A stretch of 64,000 nt of DNA from Agathobaculum hominis (GTDB lineage: Bacteria > Bacillota > Clostridia > Oscillospirales > Butyricicoccaceae): assembly GCF_014288055.1 (NCBI RefSeq), contig NZ_JACOPK010000006.1:124001-188000 (forward strand). Reading direction: 5' to 3'. How positions within the stretch are numbered: position 1 is the first letter of the stretch; the number at the start of each line of letters is the position of its first letter. Position numbers and translations under genes: made by a program. Under the pieces are notes generated by a model that saw only the letters and a program-made list of their open reading frames with translations, had not been told where the DNA came from and made no database searches. Of the stretch, positions 24,239 through 33,290 are shown piece by piece.

Positions 24239-25111
24239 ATGCTTTCCAACAAGAGCAAGGCCATCGGCTATATCATGCTCTCGGCGTTCGGCTTCGCGCT
24301 CATGACGGCGTTCGTGCGCCTCGCGGGCGATCTGCCGTTCACACAGAAATCGCTGTTCCGCAATCTGGTCGCGGTCGCGGTCGCGGTGATCGTGCTCAGG
24401 CGCGAAAAATGCGGCTTCAAGTGGGAGAAGGGCAACCTTCCTCTGCTCATCCTGCGCTCGACCTGCGGCACGCTCGGCATCTTCTGCAACTATTACGCCA
24501 TCGACCATCTGGTCCTCGCGGATGCGAACATCCTCAACAAGATGTCGCCGTTCTTCGCCATCCTGTTCTCGCTCGTGCTGCTCAAGGAGCGCGCGAACGT
24601 CTGGCAGTATCTTTCCGTTCTCGCGGCGTTCGGCGGCGCGATGCTCATCATCAAGCCGGGCTTTTCGGCGGATACCTTCCCGGCGGTCATCGGCCTGCTC
24701 GGCGGCATGAGCGCGGGCGCGGCCTATACGTTCGTCCGTGCGCTCAGCAAGAGAAACGAAAAAAGTGCGCGTATCGTGTTCTTTTTCTCGGCTTTCTCCA
24801 TTCTGACGTCGCTTCCGTTCGTCATTGCGGACTTCCACCCGATGACGTTCGCCCAGTTCATGTGCCTGATGGGCGCGGGCGCGGCGGCCACCCTCGGCCA
24901 GTTCGGCGTGACGCTCGCCTACCAGCACGCTCCGGCGAAGGAAATCTCCGTATTCGATTATACGCAGGTGCTTTTCTCCGCACTACTCGGATTTTTCCTG
25001 TTCGGCCAGATCCCCGACCGCCTGAGCCTTCTGGGCTATCTGGTCATCTGCGGCGTTTCGGTTGCGATGTTCTGCTATAACCGCCGTCTGGACGCAAAGG
25101 AGCAGGCATGA
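24239..25111 (+). CDS. EamA/DMT-family membrane transporter
   Basis: 290-residue protein with about ten helices arranged as two EamA repeats; the conserved segments FRNLVAVAVAVIVL, NILNKMSPFFAILFSLVLLKE and QYLSVLAAFGGAMLIIKPG belong to the first repeat, with a matching second half. Such proteins export small metabolites; the substrate is unknown. The ATG at 24239 follows GGGGAGGAG. Its stop overlaps the start of the next gene (ATGA). Confidence 0.9.
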   Translation: MLSNKSKAIGYIMLSAFGFALMTAFVRLAGDLPFTQKSLFRNLVAVAVAVIVLRREKCGFKWEKGNLPLLILRSTCGTLGIFCNYYAIDHLVLADANILNKMSPFFAILFSLVLLKERANVWQYLSVLAAFGGAMLIIKPGFSADTFPAVIGLLGGMSAGAAYTFVRALSKRNEKSARIVFFFSAFSILTSLPFVIADFHPMTFAQFMCLMGAGAAATLGQFGVTLAYQHAPAKEISVFDYTQVLFSALLGFFLFGQIPDRLSLLGYLVICGVSVAMFCYNRRLDAKEQA

Positions 25112-25623
25112 CGGAGTATGAACTCGTCCGCTCGCGGCGGAAAACGCTGAGCGTGCAGGTGACGCGCGAATGCCGCGTCATCGTCCGTGCGCCGCTGCGC
25201 CTTGCAAAGCGTGAGATCGACCGCTTTGTGTCCGAGCACGCGGACTGGATCGCGCGTGCGCTCGCGCATCAGCGCACGCTTGCCGAGGCGCATCCCGAGC
25301 CGGATGAAGCGCAGGCGCGTGCACTGGCGGAGCGTGCGGTGCGCGAAATACCGCCGAAGGTGCGGCACTACGCCGCGATCATGGGGCTGCGCCCGACCGG
25401 CATCCGCATCACCTCTGCGCGGACGCGGTTCGGCTCGTGCAGCGGGAAAAACAGTCTGTGCTTTTCCTGGCGGCTGATGGAGTACCCCGAGGAGGCGGTC
25501 GATTACGTCGTCGTGCATGAGCTGGCGCACATCGTTCATAAAAACCACGGACCGGATTTCTGGGCGCTCGTCGGGCAGTACATGCCGGATTACAAGCGCC
25601 GCCGCGCACTCCTGAGAAAATAG
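25108..25623 (+). CDS. YgjP-type (DUF45) zinc metallopeptidase-like protein
   Basis: 171-residue protein with the zinc motif HELAH in VVHELAHIVHKNHGPDFW, preceded by TRFGSCSGKNSLCFSWRL, the combination that defines the YgjP/WLM-like family. N-terminal RRKTLSVQVTRECRVIVRAPLRL is also typical. The function is not established in the family. It is translationally coupled to the EamA gene by a 4-bp overlap and ends at a shared terminator. Confidence 0.88.
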   Translation: MTEYELVRSRRKTLSVQVTRECRVIVRAPLRLAKREIDRFVSEHADWIARALAHQRTLAEAHPEPDEAQARALAERAVREIPPKVRHYAAIMGLRPTGIRITSARTRFGSCSGKNSLCFSWRLMEYPEEAVDYVVVHELAHIVHKNHGPDFWALVGQYMPDYKRRRALLRK

Positions 25624-25656
25624 GCTGCGCCGAAAACGCCGCAGTTTTTGACAGCA

Positions 25657-25707
25657 GAAAAAGACCTTCCGAAGCGGTTCACAAACCGTAACGGAAGGTC
25701 TTTTTTA
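25657..25707. terminator. Bidirectional terminator between YgjP-type gene and brnQ
   Basis: AAAAAGACCTTCCG..CGGAAGGTCTTTTTT with an inner CGGTT..AACCG stem; the A and T tracts allow function on both strands. Confidence 0.9.
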
Positions 25708-26985
25708 TGCTTTTTCTGCTGGGGGGAGCACAAGTCCGAGCACCAGACCGGCGGCGGCAGGCAGCAGCCACCCGAAGCCGAGAGAGGAGAACGGGAGCGC
25801 GTTCGCGAGCGAGGAAAGCGGGCCGAGCGGCAGGGCGGCGCACACGCTCTGCACCGCGGTGCAGGCGATCGTGAGCGGCCAGACCGCGCACTTTTTCGCG
25901 GCGAAGGGGGCGAACGAGAGCGCGATGAGCACGATGGCGATCGGATAAACGGCGTTCAGAACCGGCGTGGACAGGCGGATGATGCCGGCAAGGCCGAGAT
26001 TGGAGATGAGCATGCTCGTCACGGCGAAAAAGGCGGCAACGGCAGGATAGGGGAGATGCAGCAGCTCGTGAAAATACTGGCCGACGGACGAGATCAGGCC
26101 GACGCAGGTGTTGAAGCAGGCGATCACGAAGATCGCTGCGAGCAGCATCTGACCGCCCCGGCCGAACAGACCGAGCGCGAGGCTGGTCAGCGTGTCCGCG
26201 CCGGTCGCGCCGCCGGGAAAGGCCGCGCCGGACAGCGCGCCCGCATGGGTGAGCATGGAATAAACGGCGAGCAGCAGCGCACCGGCGATCAGACCGGCGG
26301 AGATCGTGCCGCGTCGGACCTCGCTTTCCTCATCAATGCCGCGCGTGCGGATGTTGAGGGCGATGACTGCGCCGAAGTTGAGCGCGGCGAGTGTGTCCAT
26401 CGTCTGATAGCCGTTCAGAATGCCGCTCAGCGCGGGCAGGGACTGATATTCGGCCGCCGGGGAGGCGTAATGCGGCGCGACCGGATGCACGAGACAGGCG
26501 CCGAACAGCACGAGGATGAGAACGATGAGCGTCGGGCAGAGCACGCGCCCGAGACGGTCGGTCAGCTTTTCGGGATGGAGAGCGACTGCGAACGCCGCGG
26601 CGAAGAAAACCGCCGAATAGAGCAGCTGATGACTGCCCTCGCTGCCGATGAGCGGCGCGAGCATCTGAAACGAGGTGCTCGCCGTGCGCGGGATCGCGAG
26701 GCAGGGGCCGATGGACAGGTAGATCAGCATCGTGAACACGAGCGCGAAGCGCGGATGCACCCGCGAGGCGAGTGTGCCCAGACTTCCGGCGCGCGCGACC
26801 GCGATGACGCCGGCAATCGGCAGGCCGATCGCGCTGACCGCGAAGCCGGCGAGAGCCGCCCAGGCATTCTGTCCGGCCTCAGCGCCTAAAAACGGCGGGA
26901 ATATCAGGTTTCCGGCCCCGAAAAACATGGAAAACAGGGTGAAGCCTACGAGAAGCAGGCCTTTGCCGCGAAGTTTATTTGACAT
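25705..26985 (-). CDS. brnQ: Branched-chain amino acid/cation symporter BrnQ
   Basis: 426-residue LIVCS-family carrier with about 12 helices. FSMFFGAGNLIFPPFLG at the N-terminus is the family signature, and GPCLAIPRTASTSFQ is also conserved. It imports Leu, Ile and Val with Na+ or H+. The start at ATG 26985 (MSNKLRGKG) has AAAGGA upstream; the open frame extends 18 codons further without a ribosome site. It has its own promoter. Confidence 0.94.
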   Translation of the reverse strand: MSNKLRGKGLLLVGFTLFSMFFGAGNLIFPPFLGAEAGQNAWAALAGFAVSAIGLPIAGVIAVARAGSLGTLASRVHPRFALVFTMLIYLSIGPCLAIPRTASTSFQMLAPLIGSEGSHQLLYSAVFFAAAFAVALHPEKLTDRLGRVLCPTLIVLILVLFGACLVHPVAPHYASPAAEYQSLPALSGILNGYQTMDTLAALNFGAVIALNIRTRGIDEESEVRRGTISAGLIAGALLLAVYSMLTHAGALSGAAFPGGATGADTLTSLALGLFGRGGQMLLAAIFVIACFNTCVGLISSVGQYFHELLHLPYPAVAAFFAVTSMLISNLGLAGIIRLSTPVLNAVYPIAIVLIALSFAPFAAKKCAVWPLTIACTAVQSVCAALPLGPLSSLANALPFSSLGFGWLLPAAAGLVLGLVLPPAEKA

Positions 26986-27041
26986 GGCGATCCTTTCCTG
27001 CGGCAGCGAAACAGGTGATGCTGCCGGTAAAATGTTCATAC

Positions 27042-27070
27042 AGTATACCCGATGCGGGCGAAAAAGTAAA
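27042..27070 (-). promoter_or_regulatory. Promoter of brnQ
   Basis: Minus strand TTTACT (27065-27070), 17 bp, TATACT (27042-27047). Confidence 0.7.
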
Positions 27071-27086
27071 GGAAAAACGCAAAAAT

Positions 27087-27130
27087 GTATAAAATTACAT
27101 CCCGTTCAGCGAAAATGCAGAACGGGATGC
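27087..27130 (-). terminator. Terminator of the GH32-HAD-fructokinase operon
   Basis: CATCCCGTTC..GAACGGGATG hairpin followed on the minus strand by TAATTTTATAC, directly after the fructokinase stop. Confidence 0.75.
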
Positions 27131-27135
27131 GGCGT

Positions 27136-28098
27136 TCAGCCGGGACAGGCCGCGCGCAGGTCCGCCTGCGTCGGCATGACAGCGCCCCTGTGCTGAACGG
27201 TGAAGGAGGCGCAGCGTGCGGAAAAGCGCAGATATTCTGCGAGCGTCTGCTCGGAAAGCGAGGCAAGCTCGTCTGCGGAAACGCCGTCGCGCGTCAGCTG
27301 ATAGAGGAACGAGCCGATGAACGAGTCGCCGGCGCCGGTCGTGTCCGTGACGGGCACGGAGATCGTCGCGGTCTCCGCATGGCAGGACGGCGTATACGCC
27401 GCCGAGCCATTCGCGCCGCGTGTCACGACCACCATGCGGACGCCGAGGGCGAACAGCTTTTCCACTGCCGCCCGTTCGTCGGCGCAGCCGGTGACGAATT
27501 CGATCTCGTCATCGCTCAGCTTGACCAGATCCGCACAGGGCAGGAACTGCCGTATTGCCGCCTGACAGTCCGCCGGACTGCTCCAGAGCGGCAGGCGGAC
27601 GTTCGGGTCGAAGGAGATGAAGGCTCCGGCCTGCTTTGCAAGCTCGATGGCGCGCCGGTGTGCGCCGCGCACCGGATAATCGACCAGATCGACCGAGCAG
27701 AAGTGCAGGACCGCGCAGCTTTCGAACATTTCGGGCGTGATCTGTTTTTCGTCAAGGAACAGGTCGGCCGAGGGATTGCGGTAGAAGGAGAACTCACGGT
27801 TGCCCGCCGCGTCGAGCGAGACGAAGGCGAGCGCCGTATTGGCGCGATTCGTGCGGAAAACCGAGGAAATGTCCACATTTGCCGCACGCAGAACCTTGAG
27901 GATGTGCGTGCCGAAGGCATCCTCGCCGACCTGCGAGATCATTTTCGCCTCGCCGCCGAGCCGCGCGACTGCCGTCGCAACATTGGCGGGCGCGCCGCCT
28001 GCCACACGCTCGAACTGCTGCACCTCGTCGAGCGCGCAGCCCTTCTGCTGCGGCACGAAGTCGATGAGCAGCTCACCGATCGCAACTGCTTTTTTCAT
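27136..28098 (-). CDS. scrK: Fructokinase (PfkB family)
   Basis: 320-residue ribokinase-superfamily sugar kinase. GELLIDFVP at the N-terminus, GGAPANVA (sugar-binding) and DTTGAGDSFIGSF with catalytic Asp258 are the PfkB signatures of bacterial fructokinases. It phosphorylates the fructose released by the GH32 enzyme encoded two genes upstream. Start overlaps the HAD stop by 4 bp. Confidence 0.92.
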   Translation of the reverse strand: MKKAVAIGELLIDFVPQQKGCALDEVQQFERVAGGAPANVATAVARLGGEAKMISQVGEDAFGTHILKVLRAANVDISSVFRTNRANTALAFVSLDAAGNREFSFYRNPSADLFLDEKQITPEMFESCAVLHFCSVDLVDYPVRGAHRRAIELAKQAGAFISFDPNVRLPLWSSPADCQAAIRQFLPCADLVKLSDDEIEFVTGCADERAAVEKLFALGVRMVVVTRGANGSAAYTPSCHAETATISVPVTDTTGAGDSFIGSFLYQLTRDGVSADELASLSEQTLAEYLRFSARCASFTVQHRGAVMPTQADLRAACPG

Positions 28099-28970
28099 AG
28101 CTTTTCCTCCAGAATATAGCGCTCGATCGCCTGCGCGACGCCGTTTTCCGTGTTGCTGCCGGTCACGGCATCCGCTGTCAGACGAACGTTTTTTCTGCTG
28201 TTTGCCATCGCGATGCCCAGTCCGGCCGCGCGCAGCATGGTCAGATCGTTGTCGCTGTCGCCGATCGCGGCCAGATTTTCCATCGTGCAGCCGAGCTCCT
28301 TTGCGAGCCAGCGCAGTCCCTGCCCCTTGTTCACGCCGCGGCGGTTGATCTCGATATTGTGCAGCTCGCCGCCGAACATCACGGACGGCGCGATTTCAAA
28401 GCTGCCCATGTGCTTCAGGCGGCTGACCAGCAGATCGGAAATATCGTGCGAGGGATAGAGTACGGCCTTTGTGAACGGAAGCGTCTCGCTTTCGAGCGCC
28501 TTCAGCCATTTTTCATGGCTGTCCAGATAAAAATAGCCCTCGTCCGCCTCGTTCATGACGATCTGTCCGCCCTGCTCCAGATGACGCAGGAGCGCGCGGA
28601 ATGCGCCGCCGTAGTACAGCGACTGCGTGGTATACAGGCAGGGGTCGGTCTCAAATTCCTCGCAGAGCGCGAGAATTTCCTCGCAGTGCGTCAGGCTCAG
28701 ACTGCTGAAAAACTGCGGCTCTGCATCCTGCGGCCGCTGTACGGCCGCACCGCTCGAGGTGACGAGCCAGTCGGGCGGCGCGAGCAGCTGGTCGCTGAAC
28801 GCACGCACCTCGCGCACATTTCTGCCTGTGCAGAGTACGATTTGAACGCCGCGCTCCTGGGCGCGGCGCACTGCCTGTGCATCTCGGGGTGAGACCTGGT
28901 TTTTCTCGTTCAGCAGCGTGCCGTCGAGGTCGAGAGCCAGGATCTTGTACTGATTACCGGGAAATGCCAT
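28095..28970 (-). CDS. Cof-type HAD-family sugar phosphatase
   Basis: 291-residue haloacid-dehalogenase-superfamily hydrolase of the Cof/YidA group. Motif I is LALDLDGTLL (nucleophile Asp), motif II is VLCTGR, the cap domain is inserted after it, and the late motif is AIGDSDNDLTML. Its start overlaps the end of the GH32 gene by 17 bp and its stop overlaps the fructokinase start, so it belongs to the same operon. It probably dephosphorylates a sugar phosphate. Confidence 0.92.
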   Translation of the reverse strand: MAFPGNQYKILALDLDGTLLNEKNQVSPRDAQAVRRAQERGVQIVLCTGRNVREVRAFSDQLLAPPDWLVTSSGAAVQRPQDAEPQFFSSLSLTHCEEILALCEEFETDPCLYTTQSLYYGGAFRALLRHLEQGGQIVMNEADEGYFYLDSHEKWLKALESETLPFTKAVLYPSHDISDLLVSRLKHMGSFEIAPSVMFGGELHNIEINRRGVNKGQGLRWLAKELGCTMENLAAIGDSDNDLTMLRAAGLGIAMANSRKNVRLTADAVTGSNTENGVAQAIERYILEEKL

Positions 28971-30360
28971 CCATGATCTCCATTCTGTTTATACTCCAGA
29001 GCTGTGCCGTACCGCCGTCCAGAACGACGCCGCGCGCGGCCGGGTCGGGATAATAGCGCGTCGTGAGCACAGTCTCGCCGTGATTGATAAAGATTTCGAG
29101 CGACGAGGCATCCGCGAGGATGCGCATGGTCTGCGCCTGCGTCCGGGCATAGCGTACCGTGCGGCCTGCGCCGCTCACGGCGCCGAGCGACAGGATGACC
29201 TCGTCATCGCTCCATTCTACCACAGCGGCTCCGCGTATGACAAGCCTTCCGGGGCAAAAAATTCGCAGTTCCATGTCGAAAATATGCGCGTTTTCAGGAG
29301 AAACCGGCTTTTCGCGCAGCTGCTCCAGCTCCTTCACAGGATAGCGGTGCAGTCTGCCGCCGCGCTGCGTCAGCTCGCACGGCACGGTCAGGCAGTGCTG
29401 CCAGCCGCACGCGACGGTCGCGGGATTGCCGCAGGGCGCGTCCGGCATGCCCATCCAGCCGAACTGGATGCGCCGCGCGCCGTCGAGAAAGCTCTGCGGC
29501 GCGTAGAAGTCGAAGCCGCAGTCAAGCTCGATGAACGCGCTGAGCGTGCACGCGCTGCGGAAATCGCCCGAAAGCGGGAAAAATCCGCAGGAATAGGTGT
29601 TCTGAAAGCGCTTTTTCTCGTGCGGCACGCCCTGCGGCGAGCAGCAGAGGAACCACTGCCCGTCGAGCTCGAACAGGTCGGGGCATTCCCACATATAGCC
29701 GAACGGCGCGGGCGTCCGGATGGTGTTGATGTGCGTCCAGCGGCGTTTGTCCGTGCTTTCAAATACCAGAACCTCGCCCCGGTCGTCCAGCGTCCGCGCC
29801 CCCTGCACCATGTAGTATCTTCCGTCCTGCGCCCAGACTTTAGGGTCGCGGACATGGCAGGACAGCCCGGCAGGATAGTCGCGGTTTTCCATCAGCAGCT
29901 CGTTTGTCTCGGCGGTCAGTCCGTCGCGGCAGACCGCGAGCGCGGTGTTGTGGCCGCGGCCGGAGGTGATGTAGTCGTGCGCTCCGGCGGACAGCACGTT
30001 GCCCGTGTAGTAGAGGTACATCACGCCGTCCTCGACGAGCGCCGAGCCGGAAAACACGCCGTGCAGGTCCCATGTATCGGACGGAAAGAGCAGAACCGGG
30101 CACTTTTCCCAGCGCAGAAGGTCGCGGCTGCGGTAATGCCCCCAGTGCTTGACGCCGCCCTCGGGGTCGAAGGGGCCGTACTGATAGAACACGTGATAAC
30201 ATTCGCCGCAGCGGCACAGGCCGTTCGGGTCGTTCATCCAGCCGACCGGCGGGGCAAGGTGAAAATACGGCCGGTACGGGTCGGCGGCGGCAAGCGGCGC
30301 GTCCTCGCGCTCGATGCGCGCAACGAGACGGGAAAGATCGCTCTGCAGGTCGTTCGGCAT
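28954..30360 (-). CDS. GH32 beta-fructosidase / sucrose(-6-phosphate) hydrolase
   Basis: 468-residue glycoside hydrolase family 32 enzyme. The catalytic residues are Asp44 in WMNDPNG (nucleophile), Asp172 in RDPK (transition-state stabiliser) and Glu225 in WECPD (acid/base). No signal peptide is present, so it acts in the cytoplasm on imported sucrose, sucrose phosphate or fructo-oligosaccharide. The ATG at 30360 has GGAGG upstream. With the downstream HAD and fructokinase genes it forms a sucrose/fructan use operon; no PTS gene is adjacent. Confidence 0.93.
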   Translation of the reverse strand: MPNDLQSDLSRLVARIEREDAPLAAADPYRPYFHLAPPVGWMNDPNGLCRCGECYHVFYQYGPFDPEGGVKHWGHYRSRDLLRWEKCPVLLFPSDTWDLHGVFSGSALVEDGVMYLYYTGNVLSAGAHDYITSGRGHNTALAVCRDGLTAETNELLMENRDYPAGLSCHVRDPKVWAQDGRYYMVQGARTLDDRGEVLVFESTDKRRWTHINTIRTPAPFGYMWECPDLFELDGQWFLCCSPQGVPHEKKRFQNTYSCGFFPLSGDFRSACTLSAFIELDCGFDFYAPQSFLDGARRIQFGWMGMPDAPCGNPATVACGWQHCLTVPCELTQRGGRLHRYPVKELEQLREKPVSPENAHIFDMELRIFCPGRLVIRGAAVVEWSDDEVILSLGAVSGAGRTVRYARTQAQTMRILADASSLEIFINHGETVLTTRYYPDPAARGVVLDGGTAQLWSINRMEIMDGISR

Positions 30361-30382
30361 GGGAAAAGCCTCCTTTGAGATG

Positions 30383-30422
30383 AAAAAAGCGGCTCTGCGT
30401 GCGTGAAAACAGACAGAGCCGC
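30383..30422 (-). terminator. Terminator of murC
   Basis: GCGGCTCTG..CAGAGCCGC followed by T6 on the minus strand. It occupies the 70-bp gap before the GH32 gene. Confidence 0.85.
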
Positions 30423-30430
30423 CGAAGGAT

Positions 30431-31801
30431 TTACTTGATGAGCATCGGGCCGACCGTGTTGATGTTGCCGGCGCCCATGGTGAGGACGAGGTCGTTCGGG
30501 CCTGCGTTTTTGCGCAGGTAATCCGCGATCTCATCGAAGGTATCGAACGAGACAGCGCCCGGGACCTCCTTTGCGATGTCGGAGGAGTAGATGCCGATGG
30601 TGTTCTGCTCGCGCGCAGCATAGATGGGCGCGAGAATGGCCTGATCGCACTGCTTCAGAGCGTCGACGAACTCGGGAAACAGCGCCTTGGTGCGCGTATA
30701 GGTGTGCGGCTGGAACGCGCACAGGATGCGGTCGAAGTGCATCTCCTTCGCGGTGGAGAGGGTCGCCTTCATCTCGCTCGGATGGTGCGCGTAGTCGTCA
30801 ACGACCGTCGCGCCGTTCGGCATCCTGCCGACGAGCTGGAAGCGGCGGGAGGAGCCGGTGAACTTGTTCAGACCCTTTTCCGCGGCCTCGCTCGAAACGC
30901 CGAGGAATTCCGCTGCCGCGCAGCAGGCGAGGGCGTTGAGCATGTTGTGGCGGCCGGGCACCGAGAGCGCGACCTTTGCGTATTCCCTGCCGTCGATGTT
31001 GACGGTAAAGCGGTAGTAGCCGTTCTCGTCGCGGACCTCGGTCGGGTAAACGTCTGCATCGGGCGTTGTGCCGAAGGTGCGGATGCGGCGGTCGATGTGC
31101 GCGACGGCGCGCATCGCGTTCGGGTCGTCATGGTTGACAACGACAAGACCGTTCATCGGGGTCAGCTCTGCGAACTCGTGGAACGAGTGGATGATGTCGT
31201 TGATGTCCTTGAAAAAGTCGAGATGATCCTCTTCGACGTTCAGGATGACCGAAACGGTCGGCGCGAAGCGCAGGAAGGAATTGGTGTACTCGCAGCTCTC
31301 CGCAACAAAGCAGCCCTTGCCGCCGATGCGGAGCGTGCCGCCGATGGCGGGCAGGTTGCTGCCGACCATGACCGTCGGGTCCATCTGCGCCTCGATGGTC
31401 ATCATGGTCATCATCGAGGTCGAGGTGGTCTTGCCGTGGGTGCCGGAGAGGCAGACGACATTATCGTAGTCGCGCATGATGTGGCCCCAGGCCTCTGCGC
31501 GCTCCATGACCGGGATGCCGAGCTCGTGTGCGCGGACGATCTCGGGGTTTTCGTCGTGAACGGCGGCGGTGCGCACGATCAGGGACGCGCCCTCGACGTT
31601 CTCCGGCTTGTGCTCATAGGTGATCGAGGCGCCGAGCGCCTCGAGACGCGCGGTGACGTCGGTGCGCAGGCGGTCGGAGCCGGAGACCGGCACACCCTTG
31701 CTCAGCAGAAGCTCTGCGAGCGAGTTCATGGATACGCCGCCGATGCCGATGAGGTGAATTCTTTCCTTATTTTCAATATAGGGCTTGATAGACAGGGCCA
31801 T
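30431..31801 (-). CDS. murC: UDP-N-acetylmuramate--L-alanine ligase MurC
   Basis: 456-residue Mur ligase that adds L-Ala to UDP-MurNAc in peptidoglycan synthesis. It has the N-terminal Rossmann motif IGIGGVSMNSLAE, the ATP-binding GTHGKTT at 120-126, NVEEDHLDFF, and the C-terminal YAHHPSEMKATL. Length is standard. The ATG has GGAGG 9 bp upstream. A TATAAT (31858-31863, minus strand) lies 60 bp before it, with a poor -35. Confidence 0.96.
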   Translation of the reverse strand: MALSIKPYIENKERIHLIGIGGVSMNSLAELLLSKGVPVSGSDRLRTDVTARLEALGASITYEHKPENVEGASLIVRTAAVHDENPEIVRAHELGIPVMERAEAWGHIMRDYDNVVCLSGTHGKTTSTSMMTMMTIEAQMDPTVMVGSNLPAIGGTLRIGGKGCFVAESCEYTNSFLRFAPTVSVILNVEEDHLDFFKDINDIIHSFHEFAELTPMNGLVVVNHDDPNAMRAVAHIDRRIRTFGTTPDADVYPTEVRDENGYYRFTVNIDGREYAKVALSVPGRHNMLNALACCAAAEFLGVSSEAAEKGLNKFTGSSRRFQLVGRMPNGATVVDDYAHHPSEMKATLSTAKEMHFDRILCAFQPHTYTRTKALFPEFVDALKQCDQAILAPIYAAREQNTIGIYSSDIAKEVPGAVSFDTFDEIADYLRKNAGPNDLVLTMGAGNINTVGPMLIK

Positions 31802-32022
31802 TTCCCTAAGCCTCCTGTTTGTTCTGGTTTTTTTCAGCGAAAGCTGTGCTTCTTTTTATTATAGTACAGTTTCCGATAAAATAAAATAGGGAAACGAACA
31901 AAAAATGAACGAATGCACGAAAAAAGAAAAACGGCAGGAAATGACGGCTTGATGAAGTGTGCAAAGTCTGGCGAAAATGTTCGGTATTTCCATATTGTTA
32001 CCGGGATAAACTGCGTTTGCGG

Positions 32023-32051
32023 TTGCAATTCGGGACGGTTTCGTGTACAAT
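32023..32051 (+). promoter_or_regulatory. Promoter of the UgtP/MurG-like glycosyltransferase gene
   Basis: TTGCAA (32023-32028), 17 bp, TACAAT (32046-32051), 55 bp before the start. Confidence 0.8.
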
Positions 32052-32105
32052 GAACATAGCTGCTGCGAAGGATGCAGCGTTCCCCATGCAGGAAAGGAAG
32101 TAAGC

Positions 32106-33236
32106 ATGAAAGTTTTGATTTTGTCCGTTACCGCCGGCTATGGTCATCATGCCACGGCGCAGGCGATCGGAGATATGCTAAAGAACAAGGGGGCGGAGGT
32201 GGACACGCTCGATGTGTACGCCTATATCAGCAACCTTATTAAAACCACGATCGACAAGGGATATCTGTTCTCCTCCAAGCATATGCAGACGCTGTACCGT
32301 CTGGTCTATCAGCTGGCAGAGAACAACGGCGCGAGCTATTTCTCCTCTGCGCCGAGCATCATCAATATCATCAATGCTCTCGGCGCGACCAAATTCGCGC
32401 GCGTCATTTCCGACCGCGAGCCGGACGTCATCATCTGCACGCATGTTTTCGCCGCGCAGATGGTGGATGAGCTGAAAAAGCGTAAAAAGCTCGCGGACAT
32501 CATGACCATCGGCATCGTCACGGACTACACGCTCCATCCGTACTGGGAGGATGTGCCGCGCGTGCAGTATATCGTCACGGCGAGCGAGCTACTGACCTAC
32601 CGCTGCGTGCAGCGCGGCGTGCCGCGTGAGCGCATCCTGCCGTTCGGCATTCCGGTGCATCCGAAGTTCAACCAGCGCCTCGACCGCCGTGCGGCGGCGG
32701 CGGAGCTCGGCATCGACCCGGATATGCATACCATTCTGCTGATGGGCGGCAGCATGGGACACGCAGAGCACGTAAAGACCATCGAAAAGATCGTGCAGAT
32801 CGGCATGCCGTTCCAGATGCTCGTCGTCTGCGGCAATAACAAGAAAATGCAGATGCACGTTGAAAAATTCGCCGCGCGCTACAACGGAAACTGCGTCATC
32901 CGCCCCTATGGCTTTGTGCACAACGTTGAGGTGATGATGAGTGCGTCCGACTGCATCATTTCCAAGCCGGGCGGCCTGACGGTCTCGGAGGCGCTCGCGA
33001 AGAACCTGCCCATGCTGCTGGCAGACCCCATCCCGGGTCACGAGGAGCGGAACGTCGATTTTCTCGTAAATAACGGCATGGCGGCGCTCATCACCAAGCA
33101 TTTTCCGGTGGATGAGGCGGTTTACGAGCTGTTCACCAATCCGGTGCGTCTGGAGACCGTGCGCCACACGATGAAGGCGGTCGCGCACCCCGACGCCACC
33201 GAACGCCTCGCGGATTTCGTGCTGGCGCTGAAGTGA
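32106..33236 (+). CDS. GT28-type glycosyltransferase, MGDG synthase/UgtP-like
   Basis: 376-residue GT-B enzyme. VTAGYGHHATAQAIGDML at the N-terminus is the MGDG-synthase (acceptor) domain signature, and IISKPGGLTVSEALAKNLPMLL near residue 300 is the nucleotide-sugar-binding motif shared with MurG. It likely makes glycosyl-diacylglycerol, the membrane anchor of lipoteichoic acid-type polymers, which would fit the two LtaS-like enzymes in this window. ATG at 32106 follows GGAAGG. Confidence 0.88.
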   Translation: MKVLILSVTAGYGHHATAQAIGDMLKNKGAEVDTLDVYAYISNLIKTTIDKGYLFSSKHMQTLYRLVYQLAENNGASYFSSAPSIINIINALGATKFARVISDREPDVIICTHVFAAQMVDELKKRKKLADIMTIGIVTDYTLHPYWEDVPRVQYIVTASELLTYRCVQRGVPRERILPFGIPVHPKFNQRLDRRAAAAELGIDPDMHTILLMGGSMGHAEHVKTIEKIVQIGMPFQMLVVCGNNKKMQMHVEKFAARYNGNCVIRPYGFVHNVEVMMSASDCIISKPGGLTVSEALAKNLPMLLADPIPGHEERNVDFLVNNGMAALITKHFPVDEAVYELFTNPVRLETVRHTMKAVAHPDATERLADFVLALK

Positions 33237-33245
33237 AAACAGATA

Positions 33246-33290
33246 TAACAAAGCACAGAGCGATCTTCATCGTCTCTGTGCTTTGTTTTC
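33246..33290. terminator. Bidirectional terminator
   Basis: AAGCACAGAG..CTCTGTGCTTTGTTTT between convergent genes. Confidence 0.88.
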
